From the NCBI GenBank assembly GCA_019359495.1, contig JAHHHF010000088.1, positions 1 to 64,000 of the forward strand: a DNA stretch of 64,000 bases. The letters are read 5' to 3'. This DNA is from Goleter apudmare HA4340-LM2 (GTDB lineage: Bacteria; Cyanobacteriota; Cyanobacteriia; Cyanobacteriales; Nostocaceae). Positions 6,840 to 16,500 of the stretch are shown one piece after another. The first letter of the stretch is position 1. Every line of letters starts with the position of its first letter. Under the pieces are notes generated by a model. It was given only the letters and a program-made list of their open reading frames with translations, ran no database searches and had not been told where the DNA came from. Position numbers and translations under genes: made by a program.

Positions 6840-8288
6840 TTATCTATTGCTCATGCGTTCAAAGACAATGCGGGATAGTTCTGGAAAAATTTTCTTGCTC
6901 TTTCCATAGGCTGGATCATCGCCAAAAACTGCGAGAACATAACGAACTTTTCCGTCAGGTGTGGCTACATAAGCTACTTCTTGTCTAGAAGCCGTAGTCC
7001 AGCCAGCTTTGGAAGCAAATATCACGTTTTCAGAGGATAAAGATTCACCGAAAAAATTCTCTACTGGATTAAATTCTTCTAGATTAGGTGGATCTTGTTT
7101 CCATACTTCTGTGCGTAAGTCTCTTTTTAATAAATTCATCATTTGTTGGCTAGATTGGATATCTACTGCTTGAAAATTAGAAATTTCATACATCAATCTA
7201 GCTGCTTGGTAAGTTGTGATTTTATTGCGTATTGGCTTTTGTAGATCGTCACCACGTATCTGTAAATCTGTACCAATAGGTCTTCTAAAATCTAGGTAGG
7301 GAATAGGAAAAGTTTTTTGGCTAATATTCATATCTTGATATCCCGCTTTTTGAAAAAACAAATTAATTGCTTGTCGCTTTTGTTTCCATTGTTTGAATTC
7401 TTCTTTGCCTAGAGCTTCTATTCTTGATTTATCACCAGTAATGCGATCTATGATGCGGCTAGATGCGTCATTATCTGATTTAACAATCATTTTATTTAGA
7501 TCATTATAAAGCTCCGCGTCTTGGTTAATAGATCCTTGTTGGATTTGAGCTTGTAAGATAACCATCCAAAATAGTTTAACTACACTAGCTGGGTATCTAC
7601 CTGTATTTTGCTGGTATCCAGCAATTGTTTGTGTATTTAAATCTATCAATGTTATGGATAAAGAATCTGTTGGCAGGTTTTGATTTTTTACACGATTAAC
7701 TAAACCATCAACTATGTTTTCTAATTTGTCATTTTTACCTAATACAGGAGGATTAGGTTGTATTGGTGGTGAAATATTAGGGTTTATTGGTGGAGCATTA
7801 GGAACTTCCTGGAGACTATTGATTGGATTATTTGTCGGTGCAATCGGTGAAGATGGAGGTTGTGGTAATCTTTTAGGTGATTGTACAGACGGATTATTTC
7901 CTGTCGAAGATTCTTTGCTATTTTGTTTTCGAGCCATCAATGTACCAAGTCCAAATAAACCAAGTATAACTACAACTACTAAACTAGTTAGTCCATAGAA
8001 TTGCAGAGAGTTTAATGTGGGAAAGTAGGAATTACGGACGAATTTACTATCTGATGGATGAATTTTTTTTACTCTCCGCTTGACTATGTTTGTTTGATTG
8101 CGATCTCGTACTTGGTCAGGAGCAGAAATTGGAGTAGTACTCCCCTGAACTTCATTTATTTGCTGTTGTAATTCAATATTTTGTTTTTTGAGATGGGCAA
8201 TAACTTGATTAGCATGTTGCAAACTAGCTTCAAGTTCGGCAGTTTTTTGCTCACTGATGTCCGGTTGTTGTTGTGAATTTGGCTCCAC
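6840..8288 (-). CDS. Membrane-anchored class A beta-lactamase-like serine hydrolase
   Basis: 482 residues, GTG start. Order: a glutamine-rich coiled coil (13-48), one membrane helix (about 99-118), a Pro/Asn-rich spacer, then a serine-hydrolase fold from about 185. The active-site Ser-x-x-Lys is Ser235-Val-Val-Lys238, the SDN motif lies at 271-273, and KAGWTTASRQE near 440 takes the place of the KTG strand. The family includes beta-lactamases and peptidoglycan-related enzymes; the anchor and long spacer favour a wall-related role. Its neighbours are Ser/Thr kinases with a similar one-helix plus proline-rich stalk layout. Confidence 0.82.
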   Translation of the reverse strand: MEPNSQQQPDISEQKTAELEASLQHANQVIAHLKKQNIELQQQINEVQGSTTPISAPDQVRDRNQTNIVKRRVKKIHPSDSKFVRNSYFPTLNSLQFYGLTSLVVVVILGLFGLGTLMARKQNSKESSTGNNPSVQSPKRLPQPPSSPIAPTNNPINSLQEVPNAPPINPNISPPIQPNPPVLGKNDKLENIVDGLVNRVKNQNLPTDSLSITLIDLNTQTIAGYQQNTGRYPASVVKLFWMVILQAQIQQGSINQDAELYNDLNKMIVKSDNDASSRIIDRITGDKSRIEALGKEEFKQWKQKRQAINLFFQKAGYQDMNISQKTFPIPYLDFRRPIGTDLQIRGDDLQKPIRNKITTYQAARLMYEISNFQAVDIQSSQQMMNLLKRDLRTEVWKQDPPNLEEFNPVENFFGESLSSENVIFASKAGWTTASRQEVAYVATPDGKVRYVLAVFGDDPAYGKSKKIFPELSRIVFERMSNR

Positions 8289-8408
8289 TGGCTACCCCTC
8301 AAAGAAAAATAATTTGATGATTCACTCTTATTACAAGTACAGAATTAATGGTTTAGTCTATAGGATTTTAGACTAATAAACAATATTTGGTAATAGCTGT
8401 TATACAGC

Positions 8409-10214
8409 CTATTGGTTAATAAGATATCTGTACTTTTCAACTAGGTCTTGATTACCAAAAGGTCGGCAAACACTTTCTTTATACACACAGTAAAAAGATA
8501 TTTTGACTTGATTATTTTCGTATTGCAAATCATAGCGGGAGGTTCTTGTTGCCGCAGGATTTTCCTTGAGTTTACCATTGTTGTAAAACGAAATTTTTTC
8601 CCTAACGGCAACTTTTATTGTTGCTTGGTTATCACCCCGGACATAAAAATCTTCAATTGACACTATTTGTGTTTCATCATAGAGATAATAACTATTATTT
8701 CTTTGCAACCACTCTAGTGAACTTAAGCAATCATCTTCCTTTGTGCCACTAGCAAGACAAGCATCAGCATTATCAGTTTTTTTGATATTTTCTCTGTAAG
8801 CTATACCTGTAAGCAATTGTTCACCTACTTCTGTATTGTAGGATGAACCAAATAATTGTGGTTTGGTTCCTAGCCAATTCTGAACTGCTTCTATGGCCGC
8901 AGTTCTAGAAATGGGATTAGTTGATTGTTGAATAGGTGGGGAAGTAGGTTGCTGAATTACTGGTTGAGTTACTGTTGGTTGCGGTTCGGGTGTTACTTTT
9001 GGTTGGAGGACAGTTTCTGCTTTGGGTTCTGGTGTTGGTTGAGTTGGTGAATTTATGACTCCCATGAACCCCATTACCCAAACACCGCCTACAAGAAATG
9101 AACCAATAACGCCGCCAATAATTACAGCTTGCTGCCAAGTTCCTAAACCATTGGTAGGTGTAACTTGAGAGTGAGAAGGAATTGGTGTAGATGGTGGAAT
9201 GGGGGTTGGTGGTTGTTGATAAATCGGTGGGGATGATGGAACGGGGGTTGGTGGTTGTGGGATGGGAATCGGTGGCTGTTGATAAACAGGTGTAGGTTGT
9301 GGAGTGGGGGTAGGTTGTTGGTAGGGTACTGTCGGTGCAACAGGTGTATATGGCTGTTGGTAAACTGGTACAGTCGGTGCAACTGGGGTTGCTGGGGTCT
9401 GCAATGCTGCTAGCATGTCTCTAACAGTGAGATAGCGATCGCGTGGTGATTGTTGTATGGCTTTATCCAACACCTGTGCAAAACTAGGACTGATATTACC
9501 TACATGATTGCGCCAGAGAAAGTCACCTGTAGCTGGATCGGTGGTAAATTCTTGCGGTAATTTACCTGTGAGCAAATAAATTGCCGTTAGTCCTAAACTA
9601 TACAAATCACTAGAGAATACTGGTCTACCTACCGATTGTTCCATCGGCATAAACCCTGGTGTACCAATGACAATCGACTGGTTGGAGTTACCAGAAGCAG
9701 TCATCACTGTACCCATTGTTACCTTAACTGCACCAAAATCAATTAAGACTGGCTTACCATCTGAGAAGCGCAAAATGATATTGTCTGGTTTGATGTCTCG
9801 ATGCACTATGCGCTTGTTATGCACATATTCCAGCACTGGTAAGATGTTAATTAAGATGTCTTTAACTGCACTCTCGCTCTGCAAACCCTGCTGTTGGATT
9901 TTTTGGGTTAAAGTCAGACCTTCAACATATTCTTGTACTAAATAAAATTCCCCGTTATCGACAAAGTATGCATACAGTCGGGGAATTTGCTCACTGCGAT
10001 CGCCTAAATCTTCTAAAATAGCTGCTTCTTGCTGAAAGCGTTCTTTCACCAGTTGGTAAATCTGGGGATTATTGGCTACAGGTTTGAGTTGTTTAATCAC
10101 ACAGTGACGGCTAGAAGGCATTTGGGTATCTTCAGCCAAAAATGTTTCCCCAAATCCCCCACTGCCAAGCACCCGCAGTACTTGATATCGATGATTTAAT
10201 AATGTCAGCGTCAT
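8409..10214 (-). CDS. Membrane Ser/Thr protein kinase with ARC6/IMS-like C-terminal domain
   Basis: A 601-residue Hanks kinase: glycine loop LGSGGFGETFLAED, Lys41, HRDIKPDN at 138-145, DFG at 159-161, GTPGFMPMEQ. A roughly 90-residue linker of Pro-Gln-Thr-rich near-repeats (QQPPTPIP-like) precedes a membrane helix at about 365-385, followed by a second Pro/Gln-rich stalk. The last 155 residues (AIEAVQNWLGTKPQLFG onward) resemble the IMS domain of ARC6 and related cyanobacterial kinases, probably a periplasmic binding module. The catalytic half closely matches the neighbours at 3085 and 11446, which indicates local duplication. Confidence 0.9.
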   Translation of the reverse strand: MTLTLLNHRYQVLRVLGSGGFGETFLAEDTQMPSSRHCVIKQLKPVANNPQIYQLVKERFQQEAAILEDLGDRSEQIPRLYAYFVDNGEFYLVQEYVEGLTLTQKIQQQGLQSESAVKDILINILPVLEYVHNKRIVHRDIKPDNIILRFSDGKPVLIDFGAVKVTMGTVMTASGNSNQSIVIGTPGFMPMEQSVGRPVFSSDLYSLGLTAIYLLTGKLPQEFTTDPATGDFLWRNHVGNISPSFAQVLDKAIQQSPRDRYLTVRDMLAALQTPATPVAPTVPVYQQPYTPVAPTVPYQQPTPTPQPTPVYQQPPIPIPQPPTPVPSSPPIYQQPPTPIPPSTPIPSHSQVTPTNGLGTWQQAVIIGGVIGSFLVGGVWVMGFMGVINSPTQPTPEPKAETVLQPKVTPEPQPTVTQPVIQQPTSPPIQQSTNPISRTAAIEAVQNWLGTKPQLFGSSYNTEVGEQLLTGIAYRENIKKTDNADACLASGTKEDDCLSSLEWLQRNNSYYLYDETQIVSIEDFYVRGDNQATIKVAVREKISFYNNGKLKENPAATRTSRYDLQYENNQVKISFYCVYKESVCRPFGNQDLVEKYRYLINQ

Positions 10215-10328
10215 AATATTCCACTCCCTCGCCTTTTCAGTATAATCTACAGTTATATGTGTAAACTCATAAAGTTTTTATACTTCTTAACTGTTGCAGG
10301 TTGACGGCTATCCGTCATCAATCATCAG

Positions 10329-10577
10329 GTAATTACTACACCAACAGAACGTGAGATTTCGTGAAAGCAGAGGTCGATTTTACTCGGACGAAACGCCAAC
10401 GCTAATTTACAATTGGATAATCCCACAGTTTCGCGTCTTCACACCGCAATTGATACGTGTAATAGTGCAAAAATCCGCGCAGCACCATTTACCCCAGTTT
10501 TGGATGATTCTCATTAAGAAATTCTCCATCAAGGCGATCGCATTCCTCTAGATGTGCATAATTTAATTATTCGCCGA
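10329..10577 (+). pseudogene. Decayed FHA-domain gene fragment
   Basis: One frame (codons starting at 10377 plus or minus multiples of 3) reads ILLGRNANANLQLDNPTVSR then LHTAI, and further on HQGDRIPLDVHNLIIR. These are the GR, VSRxH and closing strands of a forkhead-associated phosphopeptide-binding domain. The frame has stops at 10362-10364 and 10515-10517 and ends at 10578, so it is broken. FHA proteins bind phosphothreonine, so an old partner of the flanking kinases is plausible. The rest of the 10215-10643 gap shows nothing else. Confidence 0.6.
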
Positions 10578-10643
10578 TGAAACTGAAGGCGAAATCAATC
10601 AATATTGTTTTCGTAAATCATCAAGGACAAAAGTTTGCTTTCT

Positions 10644-11033
10644 TTAAGGTTGTTGGACTTCACAAGTGCTTAAGCCCTTAGCCCTTTTTACAAACTTCTC
10701 GTCAAAAGTATAAAATTTAGTATGGTTTTGACTGCTTGCAAGGTGAAAAGCATCCGCAAAATCCAAGCCAACTTCATGCCATTGCAGCGATTGAGCAATT
10801 AAGTTTGCGTTATTAAGATGGACATTCGGTAAGCCGAAAAGTTTTCTTAAAGCTTCACAAATCTCGACAGATTTAAATTTATAGGCAAATCTAAGTACCC
10901 ATTCAGTTTCTAAAATTACTGTATCTGGTATAAAAACATTCTGCATCTGAAAAATATCTAGACTCTTTTGATATTGTAATTTATCATCTTGAGTCAAAAA
11001 CCGCACAACTATATTAGTATCAACTACTACCAT
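10644..11033 (-). CDS. VapC-type PIN-domain toxin
   Basis: 129 residues: VVVDTNIVVRFL (first Asp), DTVILETEWVLR (Glu), GLDFADAFHLASS (third acid) and FYTFDEKF (last). It is a complete PIN domain of normal length, overlapped by 14 bases by the upstream MazE/AbrB-type antitoxin. Probably an RNase toxin neutralised by that partner. Confidence 0.9.
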   Translation of the reverse strand: MVVVDTNIVVRFLTQDDKLQYQKSLDIFQMQNVFIPDTVILETEWVLRFAYKFKSVEICEALRKLFGLPNVHLNNANLIAQSLQWHEVGLDFADAFHLASSQNHTKFYTFDEKFVKRAKGLSTCEVQQP

Positions 11034-11283
11034 GCCATGATTCCTTTACACCCTGATGGATAGCATCATCCATTTCTTCGAGAGATTTTGGTGTACCTTG
11101 ATATTTTAAGCAGCCAGCAACATCAGTCAATGTGGTTTCTAAAAAAGGCTTCTTCGGTTTTAGCAGAATTCCGTCACCCATATCAATTGCTATTAATTCT
11201 TGACCAACTTCCCAGCTATGAGACTGTCGCAATGATTGGGGAATAATAACTTGTCCTCCATCTGATACCTTTGTGATTTCCAT
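11020..11283 (-). CDS. AbrB/MazE-type (VapB) antitoxin
   Basis: 87 residues with an N-terminal SpoVT-AbrB swapped-hairpin DNA-binding domain (VSDGGQVIIPQSLRQ, IAIDMGDGILLKPKK) and a C-terminal acidic tail that would cover the PIN toxin. Such antitoxins repress their own operon; the operator should lie just upstream of 11283. Translation is coupled to the toxin by overlap. Confidence 0.88.
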   Translation of the reverse strand: MEITKVSDGGQVIIPQSLRQSHSWEVGQELIAIDMGDGILLKPKKPFLETTLTDVAGCLKYQGTPKSLEEMDDAIHQGVKESWHGSS

Positions 11284-11445
11284 AATTGAAAGTAGGAGAA
11301 AAGATAATAGTCCTGTTAGAATTATATAGCACTTATCTCTTGATGTTCAATGATTATGAGACTAGGATTATTTTAGTGTCGCTAAAGTACTATAAAATGT
11401 TTTTTTCTGAGGCGGAAAGTACAATTACCTCATTAATTACAGTAC

Positions 11446-13032
11446 CTATTTCCTAAAATATCTCAAGTTATTACGGTCTTGATACTTAGCAATATAATCT
11501 ACATTTCGTTGCTCTATTCTAGACAATAATTTCACCGGAAATGCCTTTGGTGAATATAGCGGACGATACCAAGACTGGTTATTAAAGTACTCTTGAATAC
11601 CAGTAGTATCAAACTTACGACCATGACGAGCGAACAGCGAATTTCGCATAATGTCTAATTCAAAGCCATCTTTACCATCTAAATCCGCATCGGTAACAAG
11701 TCTTTGGGAAAGCCAGGAATAATTGTTGCTAGTTGTGGTATCAATTTGTGGTGCTGGTGATGGAGTAGGGGGAATTGGTGTTGGCGTAAATTCAGGAGTG
11801 GCGATAGTTTGGGTTTTTGTAATGGTTTTTTGGATTTGAGTTGTAGAGTTAACCGGGATTTGATTAACTTGAGATGCGACATTTGATGGTGCTTCTACAG
11901 ATTGTGAAACAGTAGGGTTTTCTTTAACTTGGGTTGTAGTATTTGATGGTGTTTCTGTTTTTTCTGCTACAGGTTGGGAAGCTTTTGGTAACACCTGACT
12001 AATAATCACAGATGCACCAATTAACCCACCTGCTATCAAACTCCCAAGAACAATGCCATTGGGACTATTTTGTTTATTCTGTTGTTGCTGATCTTGATGA
12101 CTCGATTGAGGCGCAACAGGAACAGTTACAGGAGAAGGTACTGATGCTACTGTTGGTTGAATAGTAGGTGGTTGGGTAAAAACTGCTTGGGTAGCTGCAA
12201 TGGGACTTGTCACACCTTGCAAAGCATCCAGCATGACTCTGGCTGTGGGGTAGCGATCGCGTGGATGATAGGCGATCGCTCGATCAAGGACTTCTGCTAT
12301 CATGGGGCTAAGATGCCCGACATACTGACGCCAGATGATATCTGCTGTTTGTGGATCTGTTTCTAATTGTTGCGGTTGTCTCCCAGTCAACAAGTAAATT
12401 GCTGTCACCCCTAAACTATATAAATCACTAGAATAAACTGGTCTACCTGCGGCTTGTTCACTGGGCATATACCCTGGTGTACCAATTACAATTGAACTGG
12501 TAGGACTACCTTGGGAATTTACTACCGTTCCCATCGATTCCCGCACCGCACCAAAATCAATTAATACTGGTTTGCCATCACGGTAACGCAGAATAATGTT
12601 ATCGGGTTTAATATCGCGGTGAACTATCTGTTTACTGTGGACGTAGTCCAAAACGGGTAACAAATTCACCAATAATTCTAAGACAGCACTTTCACTAAAT
12701 AACCCCTGCTTTTGCACCTTTGCTGTTAGGGTATCGCCTTCAATCCATTCTTGAACCAAGTAAAATTGCTCATCCGCTTCAAAATAAGCATACAATTTGG
12801 GAATTTGGTCACTAGCGCCGCCGAGTTCTTCTAAAATTGCTGCTTCCCGTTGAAACCGTTCCTGTACGAGTTGGTAAATTTGGGGATTATTTTGAATTGG
12901 TCTTAGCTGTTTCACTACACAACGGCGCTTTGACGGCATATAGCTATCTTCTGCCAAATAGGTTTCACCAAACCCACCAGCACCGAGTGTGCGGATAACT
13001 TGATAGCGATCGTTCAATAGGTTGATGGTCAT
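11446..13032 (-). CDS. Membrane Ser/Thr protein kinase with YARHG C-terminal domain
   Basis: A 528-residue Hanks kinase with glycine loop LGAGGFGETYLAED, Lys41, HRDIKPDN, IDFGAVRESMGTVV and GTPGYMPSEQ, almost the same as the kinase at 3085. One membrane helix (IVLGSLIAGGLIGASVII) follows a Gln-rich linker, then a long Thr/Pro/Gln stalk. The last 90 residues form a YARHG domain (SLFARHGRKF, NQSWYRP), an extracellular module thought to act at the cell wall. The sensor therefore differs from those of its two neighbours while the catalytic part is shared. Confidence 0.9.
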   Translation of the reverse strand: MTINLLNDRYQVIRTLGAGGFGETYLAEDSYMPSKRRCVVKQLRPIQNNPQIYQLVQERFQREAAILEELGGASDQIPKLYAYFEADEQFYLVQEWIEGDTLTAKVQKQGLFSESAVLELLVNLLPVLDYVHSKQIVHRDIKPDNIILRYRDGKPVLIDFGAVRESMGTVVNSQGSPTSSIVIGTPGYMPSEQAAGRPVYSSDLYSLGVTAIYLLTGRQPQQLETDPQTADIIWRQYVGHLSPMIAEVLDRAIAYHPRDRYPTARVMLDALQGVTSPIAATQAVFTQPPTIQPTVASVPSPVTVPVAPQSSHQDQQQQNKQNSPNGIVLGSLIAGGLIGASVIISQVLPKASQPVAEKTETPSNTTTQVKENPTVSQSVEAPSNVASQVNQIPVNSTTQIQKTITKTQTIATPEFTPTPIPPTPSPAPQIDTTTSNNYSWLSQRLVTDADLDGKDGFELDIMRNSLFARHGRKFDTTGIQEYFNNQSWYRPLYSPKAFPVKLLSRIEQRNVDYIAKYQDRNNLRYFRK

Positions 13033-13194
13033 AGAAGTTTAAAATTAACAGCTTATCTGTGGACTATATTGAGCTTTTTTATACTAACTTCCCAAGTTAT
13101 AACAATTTTCTGACCAATGATTAAGAGTATAGGACTAGCCCTTTCAAGATGACTCGTGAAATTTCTGGTCTTTTCTTTACTTCCTTTGTTCCTC

Positions 13195-13345
13195 AGAGGT
13201 TAAAAGGTAATTGATTTAACCGCAGAGGCGCAGCGAAAAGTCTGAGCGGAGGCTTCCTCCGTAGACACCCGGAGGGTGGCTTGCCACAGGCATCAGAACT
13301 TTCCAAGACAGAGAACGCAGAGGTAATAGGTTGTCGAGAATTCTG
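13195..13345. repeat. Intergenic palindromic repeat element
   Basis: Between the kinase and dxs lies a G+C-rich patch unlike its surroundings. It holds a tight hairpin CGGAGGCTTCCTCCG (13247-13261), a weaker one around GGAGGGTGGCTTGCCAC, and flanking phrases CCGCAGAGGCGCAG and GAACGCAGAGG that resemble each other. This is typical of dispersed non-coding repeats in Nostoc-type genomes. No gene is supported in 13033-13448. Confidence 0.5.
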
Positions 13346-13378
13346 ATCCACCTTGAAAGGGCTAATACCCTGGTAAAG

Positions 13379-13413
13379 ATAAAAAATACACTCCATAGGC
13401 AACAGTGGAGTGT
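13379..13413 (-). terminator. Probable rho-independent terminator of dxs
   Basis: On the minus strand, about 35 bases past the dxs stop, the arms TACACTCC and GGAGTGTA (extendable by one pair) enclose a 12-base loop and are followed by ATTTTTTATC. Confidence 0.7.
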
Positions 13414-13448
13414 ACTTTACAGTCATAATGATTTTCAAAGTCTTTCAA

Positions 13449-15356
13449 TTAGACAATGGCAGATACCTGTGGCTGAAAGTAAGCTTGCAGAACTCTTTCT
13501 GCTATTTGACGGCTAGTTAAACCTAATTCTGCCTTGGATTCATCTGGTGTAGCATGATCTACTAAAATATCTGGCACACCAATACGCTTCACAGGTACAA
13601 CAACATCAGCATCTAGTAATGCTTCCGCCACAGCAGAACCAAAGCCACCCATTACACAACCTTCTTCTAGGGTGACGACGCGGCCAATTTTTTTCGCCAA
13701 AGGCAAGATCAATTCGGTATCCAAAGGCTTGACAAAACGGGCGTTGACTACAGTTGCTTCAATGCCGTGTTCACTGAGAATTTCCGCAGCTTGCAAGCTG
13801 GGATACACCATTGTGCCATAGCCGAGAATTAACACATCATCACCAGTGCGGAGAATTTCGCCTTTGCCGATTTCGAGGGGTTCCCAACCTTCTTCCATCA
13901 ATGGTACACCGTGGCCGTTACCACGGGGGAAGCGCATGGCGATGGGGCCGCTGGTATGGTTAACACCAGTGACAATCATCTGTTGTAGTTCTGCCTCGTC
14001 TTTAGGTGCCATCATCACCAAATTGGGAATGCAACGCAGATAGGCAATATCATACATACCTTGGTGAGTGGGTCCATCAGCACCGACAATTCCCGCCCTA
14101 TCTAAGCAGAAGAACACTGGCAAGTTTTGAATGCAGACATCGTGAATTATTTGGTCATAAGCACGTTGCAGGAAGGTAGAGTAGATGGCAGCAACGGGAC
14201 GCATACCTTCAGATGCTAGTCCAGCAGCTAAGGTAACAGCATGTTGTTCAGCAATGCCAACATCAATATATTGATTAGGCAGTTTTGCTTGGAGTTTATC
14301 TAAGCCAGTACCTGTAGCCATCGCTGCGGTAATCCCAATAATTTTGGGGTTTTGTTCGGCGAGTTTGACTAGGGTGTGGGCAAAAACCTTGGCATAAGCG
14401 GGGGGTTTGGGTTTGCTGGAGGGGATAGCTTTGCCCGTTGTGAGGTTGAAGGGAGTTTGAGCATGGTAGCCTACTTGGTCTTGTTCGGCAATTTCATAGC
14501 CTTTGCCCTTGACTGTGATTACGTGTACTAACACAGGCCCTTGTATTTGATGCGCCTGTTGAAAGGTAGCAATCAATTCTTCTAAATTATGCCCATCCAC
14601 TGGCCCCATGTAGGTAAAGCCGAGTTCTTCAAACACTGCACCGACTTTCGGGACAGCTAAACGCTTCATCCCTTCTTTGATGCGTCCGAGTTCGGGTGAG
14701 AGAGATTCACCGACAAAGGGAATTTGTTTGAACTGTTCCTCAAGGTTGTCTTTGAAAAACTGTACTGGTGGACTCAGACGCATCTTATTGAGGTAGCGAG
14801 GAATCGCACCAACGTTGGGTGAGATGGACATCTCGTTGTCGTTGAGAACCACTAGCAAGTTAGTTTTGGGTAAGTGTCCGGCGTGGTTGATGGCTTCTAA
14901 GGCCATACCCCCAGTTAATGCCCCATCACCAATGACAGCAACGGCTTTAAATTTTTCCCCTTTCAGGTCTCGTGCTAAAGCCATGCCCAAAGCCGCCGAT
15001 ATACTAGTGGAAGCGTGTCCAGCACCAAAGTGGTCAAACTTGCTTTCACACCGCTTGAGATAACCAGCGACGCCGTCTTTTTGTCTGAGGGTGTCGAAAT
15101 TACTGTAACGTCCTGTGATCAGTTTGTGGGGATAGGCTTGGTGTCCTACATCCCAAATCACTTTATCTCGATCTAAGTCTAATGTTTGGTAAAGCCCTAG
15201 GGTTAATTCTACAACACCCAAACCCGGCCCTAAGTGACCACCAGTTGCTGCTACAGTTTGTAGATGCTTATCGCGGATCTGACGAGCAATTTGTTGTAGT
15301 TGGCGGATGGATAAACCGTGCAACTGATTGGGATGGGTGATTTCGCTCAAATGCAT
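13449..15356 (-). CDS. dxs: 1-deoxy-D-xylulose-5-phosphate synthase
   Basis: 635 residues, the usual DXS length. It condenses pyruvate and glyceraldehyde 3-phosphate with thiamine diphosphate, the first step of the MEP isoprenoid pathway that feeds carotenoids, phytol and quinones. Seen here: [18 protein letters not shown] and [13 protein letters not shown] (thiamine/Mg2+ binding), [15 protein letters not shown] near the N-terminus, [13 protein letters not shown], and the transketolase C-terminal domain. It reads as a complete single gene ending at a hairpin terminator. Confidence 0.98.
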   Translation of the reverse strand: MHLSEITHPNQLHGLSIRQLQQIARQIRDKHLQTVAATGGHLGPGLGVVELTLGLYQTLDLDRDKVIWDVGHQAYPHKLITGRYSNFDTLRQKDGVAGYLKRCESKFDHFGAGHASTSISAALGMALARDLKGEKFKAVAVIGDGALTGGMALEAINHAGHLPKTNLLVVLNDNEMSISPNVGAIPRYLNKMRLSPPVQFFKDNLEEQFKQIPFVGESLSPELGRIKEGMKRLAVPKVGAVFEELGFTYMGPVDGHNLEELIATFQQAHQIQGPVLVHVITVKGKGYEIAEQDQVGYHAQTPFNLTTGKAIPSSKPKPPAYAKVFAHTLVKLAEQNPKIIGITAAMATGTGLDKLQAKLPNQYIDVGIAEQHAVTLAAGLASEGMRPVAAIYSTFLQRAYDQIIHDVCIQNLPVFFCLDRAGIVGADGPTHQGMYDIAYLRCIPNLVMMAPKDEAELQQMIVTGVNHTSGPIAMRFPRGNGHGVPLMEEGWEPLEIGKGEILRTGDDVLILGYGTMVYPSLQAAEILSEHGIEATVVNARFVKPLDTELILPLAKKIGRVVTLEEGCVMGGFGSAVAEALLDADVVVPVKRIGVPDILVDHATPDESKAELGLTSRQIAERVLQAYFQPQVSAIV

Positions 15357-15508
15357 ATTATAGGGTGTTCCTCTCTAAATCTCTACTTCTGGTATCTTTG
15401 ATTCTCCCACGGTCGTGTTACCGACGACTCTCGGAAAGTGGCATTTTAAATAAACCCAAAACAGAGACTAGTTTCCGGTTTTTCTGGCATATTTTCGGTG
15501 TTTTTGTT

Positions 15509-16192
15509 CTAACGGGGTTCTACAATACCGGGTGGGGTGGGAACTACTGGTGTTTCTGGCTGTCTTTGTTGTCGTTGCAAATATCTGCTCAATACGTAAG
15601 CCATATCCCCACGAGTCATTGGTCGTAATGGGGAAATGTTACCTTGAGCATCTGTATTCATAAATCCTTCGGTAATTACTGTAGCGATCGCTCTCCTAGC
15701 CCAAGTCGGTATGCTGGCTGCATCTGGATAGGGGGCAAGAATTTCATTGACACTCTCATCAGGAAATTGAAATACACCATAAGCTTGAGCAAAAATGGCT
15801 AAGGCTTCTGCTTTTGTTATCCTTTGATTAGGGAAAAACATATTACCACGATAGCCCTTCATAATATCATTTTTCAAAACTATCTGAATGTCTTTGTATG
15901 CCCAGTGGGAACTTGATACATCGGCAACTGATATTGAGTTTTCTTGTTGTGATGCTTGCCGTTTTTCCAGACGAAATGTTTTTACTAAGATTGAGGCTAA
16001 CTCGGCACGATTGAGCAGGCGTTCTGGATAAAAATTACCATCAGGAGAATTGCTCATCAACTTGGCTGAAATTACCTGTTGAATCGCTTGTGATTCTTTA
16101 TTGGCAGCAAGTTCTAGCCCTTGGGCTTGAAGCATTACTGGGAAGCTTTGCAGGAGGAAAGCTAAAGAAATTGTACCTAGCAAATGCCGCAT
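15509..16192 (-). CDS. Secreted S-layer-homology (SLH) domain protein
   Basis: 227 residues with a signal peptide (MRHLLGTISLAFLLQSFPVMLQA). At least two SLH motifs follow: FYPERLLNRAELASILVKTF, and FFPNQRITKAEALAIFAQAY preceded by DVSSSHWAYKDI. A third, weaker one is ISPLRPMTRGDMAYVLSRYL. SLH domains bind pyruvylated wall polymers. The short Pro-rich C-terminus (PETPVVPTPPG) lacks a barrel, so it is not an Oprb-type porin; wall attachment is the likely role. Confidence 0.85.
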   Translation of the reverse strand: MRHLLGTISLAFLLQSFPVMLQAQGLELAANKESQAIQQVISAKLMSNSPDGNFYPERLLNRAELASILVKTFRLEKRQASQQENSISVADVSSSHWAYKDIQIVLKNDIMKGYRGNMFFPNQRITKAEALAIFAQAYGVFQFPDESVNEILAPYPDAASIPTWARRAIATVITEGFMNTDAQGNISPLRPMTRGDMAYVLSRYLQRQQRQPETPVVPTPPGIVEPR

Positions 16193-16500
16193 AATTTTAA
16201 CTCATCTAAATTGACAAAACTGTGATTCTAAACTGATAGGCAAAATTGTTGCTTACCGATTATAGCCATGATGACGGTTTTTGTCTTGTTGAAGTTGCCA
16301 GCCTGACAAACCAGTCGATATATCCGCATATTCAGGTTATGATATAGACAGTTTAATAATTTCTATTTTTTTGGTTATTTCGTAGTTTTTTAAGGTTTGT
16401 AGTAAGCACTTTAGTGCTTAAAAAATAAAGGACTAAAATCCTGACTACGAACTGCGATCGCTCATAATTAAAATATCCCTTCTCTTCTACCCACTTATGA
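16193..16500. repeat. Gene-free stretch with a small foldback
   Basis: No gene is seen. At about 16398-16435 the phrase TAAGCACTTTAGTGCTTA is a palindrome, followed by GGACTAAAATCC. A related arrangement (alternating short palindromes ending in CTACGAA) lies at 47690-47745, so this is probably a dispersed repeat. Confidence 0.4.

Noticed and set aside
10351-10551. 66-codon frame at the FHA remnant
   Set aside because: Different frame from the FHA-like one and without any family pattern; the adjacent frame explains the region.
13193-13438. 81-codon minus-strand frame between kinase and dxs
   Set aside because: Reads through palindromic repeats and the dxs terminator; composition is that of repeats.
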